A stretch of 33,847 bases of DNA, taken from NCBI GenBank assembly GCA_020849375.1, contig JADLGJ010000049.1:1-33847 (forward strand). Direction: 5' to 3'. The notes beneath the pieces are model-generated. The model was not told the origin of the DNA and ran no database searches. It saw only the letters and a program-made list of their open reading frames with translations. Position 1 is the first letter of the stretch. Every line of letters begins with the position of its first letter. Source of the DNA: Candidatus Omnitrophota bacterium. GTDB taxonomy: Bacteria; Omnitrophota; Gorgyraeia; Zapsychrales; JANLHA01. A program made the position numbers and the translations under genes. This document shows, one piece after another, positions 31,318-33,847 of this stretch.

Positions 31318-33847
31318 TGGGAACAACGCAAACATTAGCATTTGGCCTCGACTTCATTGAAGAACTTGTTTCTTACATGGAGAGAAAATATTCCTTCGCA
31401 GGTAAAGATTTAAGCCGCGTGGCTATTGTTTTCGGCGGCAAGCGCCCAAGCCTCTTTGTCAAACGCGAGCTGAACCGCCGCTTGAAGGGAAGTTTTTATC
31501 CACCGCGGTTTTTTTCAATAGACGAATTCATCTCTTATGCGGCGCGCAAAGCAGAAAGTTTTACATCGGGTGTTGACCTCGATCAATGCTATCTTTTATA
31601 CAAATTGGCAAAGGCGCATGCGCCGCAGATCCTGAAAGGCCGTGAAACATTTTCGCAATTTCTGCCTTGGACGCGCGAGATCCTCAGCTTTATTGACCAT
31701 TTGGACCTGGAATGTGTCGCCGATGAACGTTTGCGTAATATTGAGGCTAATGCCGAGATCGGTTACGCGGTCCCGCCGGACATCAATCTTCTCTTGGAGC
31801 ACATTGTTATTTTGCGGCAGGTGTATCACCGCCAAATGAAAGAGACTAAAAATTTTTCGCGCGGATTTTTATACCGTTTCGCCTCGGAAGCGGTCGCGAA
31901 CGTCGAGTTCCCGGAATTTGATGAGATCATTTTTTGTAATTTCTTCTATTTGCATCAAAGCGAAGGCCGCATGATCAAGAATTTATATGATCGTGGCCTG
32001 GGTTCATTGATTTTTCAGGGTGATGAAAGCCGCTGGCCGACGTTGCAGCGGACCGCTGCAATTTTTGGTGAAACGATCCGCGAAAAGCCATTTATCGTAA
32101 CCCCGCAATTTAATTTAAAATTATATTCCGCCTTCGACGGGCATTCACAAGTGGCGACTGTCCGTGAAATTCTCAAGAAGATCGATCACCTGGATCGCAC
32201 GGTTATTGTCCTGCCCGACCCCGACAATATTATCCCATTGCTTTCCGAGATCGAACCATTGGTCAAGGAATACAATATTTCGATGGGCTATCCTCTCAAA
32301 CGAAGCTCGCTTTACTCATTGGTCGATTTTATTTTTAAAGCGCAATCGTCACGCGATGACGGAGCTTATTACACTCGCGACCTTTTGCGTGTCTTGCGCC
32401 ATCCGTTGGTCAAAAACTTGGATTTTGGCGCCGGTTCTACGGCGGTGCGAATTTTAATTCATAAGATCGAGGACATGTTGAGCGGTTTGACGCCGGGAGA
32501 GTTGAGCGGCCAGTTATTCGTCCATCCGTCGGAATTGGCCGCGTTCGATGACATTTATTTGCAGGCCGAACAAACTCTTAACGGCATGGGAATAACGGTG
32601 GCCGGGGCAGAATTGAGAAAATCGTTAAATGAGATCATTGAGATCGTTTTTACGCAGTGGGAAGGGGTCGGGAATTTATCGGATTTTGCAACATGTTTAG
32701 AACGGGTCATGGACTTAATGCTGGAAAAAAGTTTTTTGCGGGCCTATCCGCTCAATTTGAAGATCGCCGAAAAGATCCTCACGCTCAAAGAACAATTGCA
32801 AACCGTTACTTTTCGCGATGAGCATTTTGACCAGGCGGAAATCTTTAAGATTTTTACCGCCCAGATGGAGCGTGAGATCGTGGCCTTTACCGGTTCACCG
32901 CTCAAAGGCCTGCAGATCCTCGGCCTTTTTGAAACCCGGTCGCTTAATTTTGACAATGTCATTGTCCTCAATGCGAACGAAGGCGTTCTGCCGCGTTTGA
33001 ATGTTTATGAGCCGCTCATCCCGCGCGAAGTCATGATCAGCCTCGACCTTGACCGTTTGGAAAATGAAGAAGAGATCCAGCGGTATCAATTTATGCGCTT
33101 GATCTCAGCGGCGAAAGACGTCCATCTGGTTTATGAAGAGAACGCCAAAAATGAAAAGAGCCGCTTTGTGGAAGAATTGGTTTGGGAAGAGCAAAAGAAA
33201 AAAGGCACCCTTGCTGCGGTACCGGTGGCGTTCCCGAGTTTCAGTGTGAAAGTTTCTGCCCGTGAACAGAGAATTGAAAAAACGCCGGAGATGATCCAGT
33301 TCCTCAAGAAGCATCGGTACTCTGCATCGAGCATCAATGCGTATTTGCGCAGTCCGGTCGAATTTTATTTCAGTTATGTCCTCGGCTTGAGGGAAAAAGA
33401 AGACCTCTTAGATGAACCGGAGAACCGGCAGGTGGGAACGTTCATTCATGGCCTGCTGGAAGAGGTGTTCAAGAAATTTACAGGCAAAAAACCTGTTCTT
33501 GATGAGGCTTTCCGGGCGTACTTTCATAAGGTTCGCGACAGCCGTTTCGACGAGGTCTTTGGCAAGGGCCGCGCCTCGGACGCTTTTCTGCTCAAGAAAG
33601 TCATCGACATGCGCCTCGACCGTTTTTTTGAAGCGGAAAGTGTGCGTGCCAAGAATGAGATCGCGGAGGTCTTGTATTTAGAGAAGAAATTTGAGGATCA
33701 GGTCTGCTTGCCCTGCGGCACGGTCAATTTCGCTTACCGCGTGGACCGCGTGGATCGGATGTCCGACGGGACGGTCATGGTCCTGGATTATAAAACGGGG
33801 AGCAATGACCCGATGCCCAAAAAGATCGCTGAGATCGAGACCATGGA
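31317..33847 (+). CDS. addB: AddB-like PD-(D/E)XK nuclease subunit; 3' end outside window
   Basis: Second subunit of the helicase-nuclease, open from ATG 31317 to the window end (843 codons seen). The N-terminus is an inactivated helicase-like region: instead of a Walker A it reads VAIVFGGKRPSLFVKRELNR, typical of Bacteroidota-type AddB relatives. LNANEGVLPR, a helicase-like remnant conserved in the family, lies at about 550. The nuclease domain begins near residue 675 (SSINAYLRSPVEFYFSYVLG) and has GTFIHGLLEEVF (His711), YRVDRVDR and VLDYKTG (Asp824, Lys826). The cysteine that opens the Fe-S site in many AddB/RecB-type nucleases (YxxCP) is Ser679 here; later cysteines cannot be judged because the end is missing. 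Confidence 0.88.
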   Translation, partial: MGTTQTLAFGLDFIEELVSYMERKYSFAGKDLSRVAIVFGGKRPSLFVKRELNRRLKGSFYPPRFFSIDEFISYAARKAESFTSGVDLDQCYLLYKLAKAHAPQILKGRETFSQFLPWTREILSFIDHLDLECVADERLRNIEANAEIGYAVPPDINLLLEHIVILRQVYHRQMKETKNFSRGFLYRFASEAVANVEFPEFDEIIFCNFFYLHQSEGRMIKNLYDRGLGSLIFQGDESRWPTLQRTAAIFGETIREKPFIVTPQFNLKLYSAFDGHSQVATVREILKKIDHLDRTVIVLPDPDNIIPLLSEIEPLVKEYNISMGYPLKRSSLYSLVDFIFKAQSSRDDGAYYTRDLLRVLRHPLVKNLDFGAGSTAVRILIHKIEDMLSGLTPGELSGQLFVHPSELAAFDDIYLQAEQTLNGMGITVAGAELRKSLNEIIEIVFTQWEGVGNLSDFATCLERVMDLMLEKSFLRAYPLNLKIAEKILTLKEQLQTVTFRDEHFDQAEIFKIFTAQMEREIVAFTGSPLKGLQILGLFETRSLNFDNVIVLNANEGVLPRLNVYEPLIPREVMISLDLDRLENEEEIQRYQFMRLISAAKDVHLVYEENAKNEKSRFVEELVWEEQKKKGTLAAVPVAFPSFSVKVSAREQRIEKTPEMIQFLKKHRYSASSINAYLRSPVEFYFSYVLGLREKEDLLDEPENRQVGTFIHGLLEEVFKKFTGKKPVLDEAFRAYFHKVRDSRFDEVFGKGRASDAFLLKKVIDMRLDRFFEAESVRAKNEIAEVLYLEKKFEDQVCLPCGTVNFAYRVDRVDRMSDGTVMVLDYKTGSNDPMPKKIAEIETM

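Noticed and set aside
1-33847. CRISPR arrays, transposases, integrases, attachment sites
   Set aside because: Looked for regularly spaced direct repeats and recombinase proteins on both strands and found none.

Overview
The window looks like a chromosomal segment of a Gram-negative (diderm) bacterium. It encodes a two-partner-secretion outer-membrane pore, a TolC-type channel with an RND pump, an outer-membrane lipocalin lipoprotein and a secretin-like protein. Base composition is moderate, GATC tetranucleotides are very common, and several genes sit directly behind a -10 box as if leaderless. The mix resembles uncultured environmental lineages such as Omnitrophota-like PVC bacteria. That placement is a guess; no rRNA or other taxonomic marker is present. 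I saw no tRNA, rRNA, CRISPR array, insertion sequence or prophage.

Left part (1-9020): the 3' end of a large surface protein faces its putative TpsB transporter tail to tail. A lipocalin follows, then an ArsR-controlled operon: regulator, TolC-like channel, RND permease, DUF2892/YgaP-like membrane protein and two YeeE/YedE sulfur-transport half proteins. A consensus promoter overlaps a 20-bp palindrome in front of it. A tiny zinc-finger-like reading frame with a broken or non-standard start trails the operon.

Middle part (9287-17600): an IscR-like Rrf2 regulator and a radical SAM enzyme share the same 14-bp motif just downstream of their -10 boxes, which suggests a two-promoter Fe-S-responsive regulon. 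An amino-acid permease and an Ogt-type DNA repair methyltransferase form a pair. A c-di-AMP (ydaO/yuaA-type) riboswitch with a terminator precedes a KimA-like potassium transporter and a MATE exporter. A CNNM/CorC-type membrane protein converges on the MATE gene.

Right part (17628-27360): a co-directional run contains an RNA m5C methyltransferase and two GT-C-type membrane glycosyltransferases. It continues with a compact envelope cluster: a YwqK-like exported protein, a CPBP protease fused to TPRs, a mini-secretin, a DsbA-fold protein without its CxxC, a membrane-TPR protein and an exported archaemetzincin. This cluster is the best candidate for an undescribed system. A bidirectional terminator separates it from an exported helical protein on the minus strand.

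End (28106-33847): an AddAB-like helicase-nuclease pair; the AddB-like gene runs off the window. Three similar GC-rich palindromic inserts lie inside coding sequence, one in the MATE gene and two in the AddA-like gene. They suggest an in-gene repeat family.
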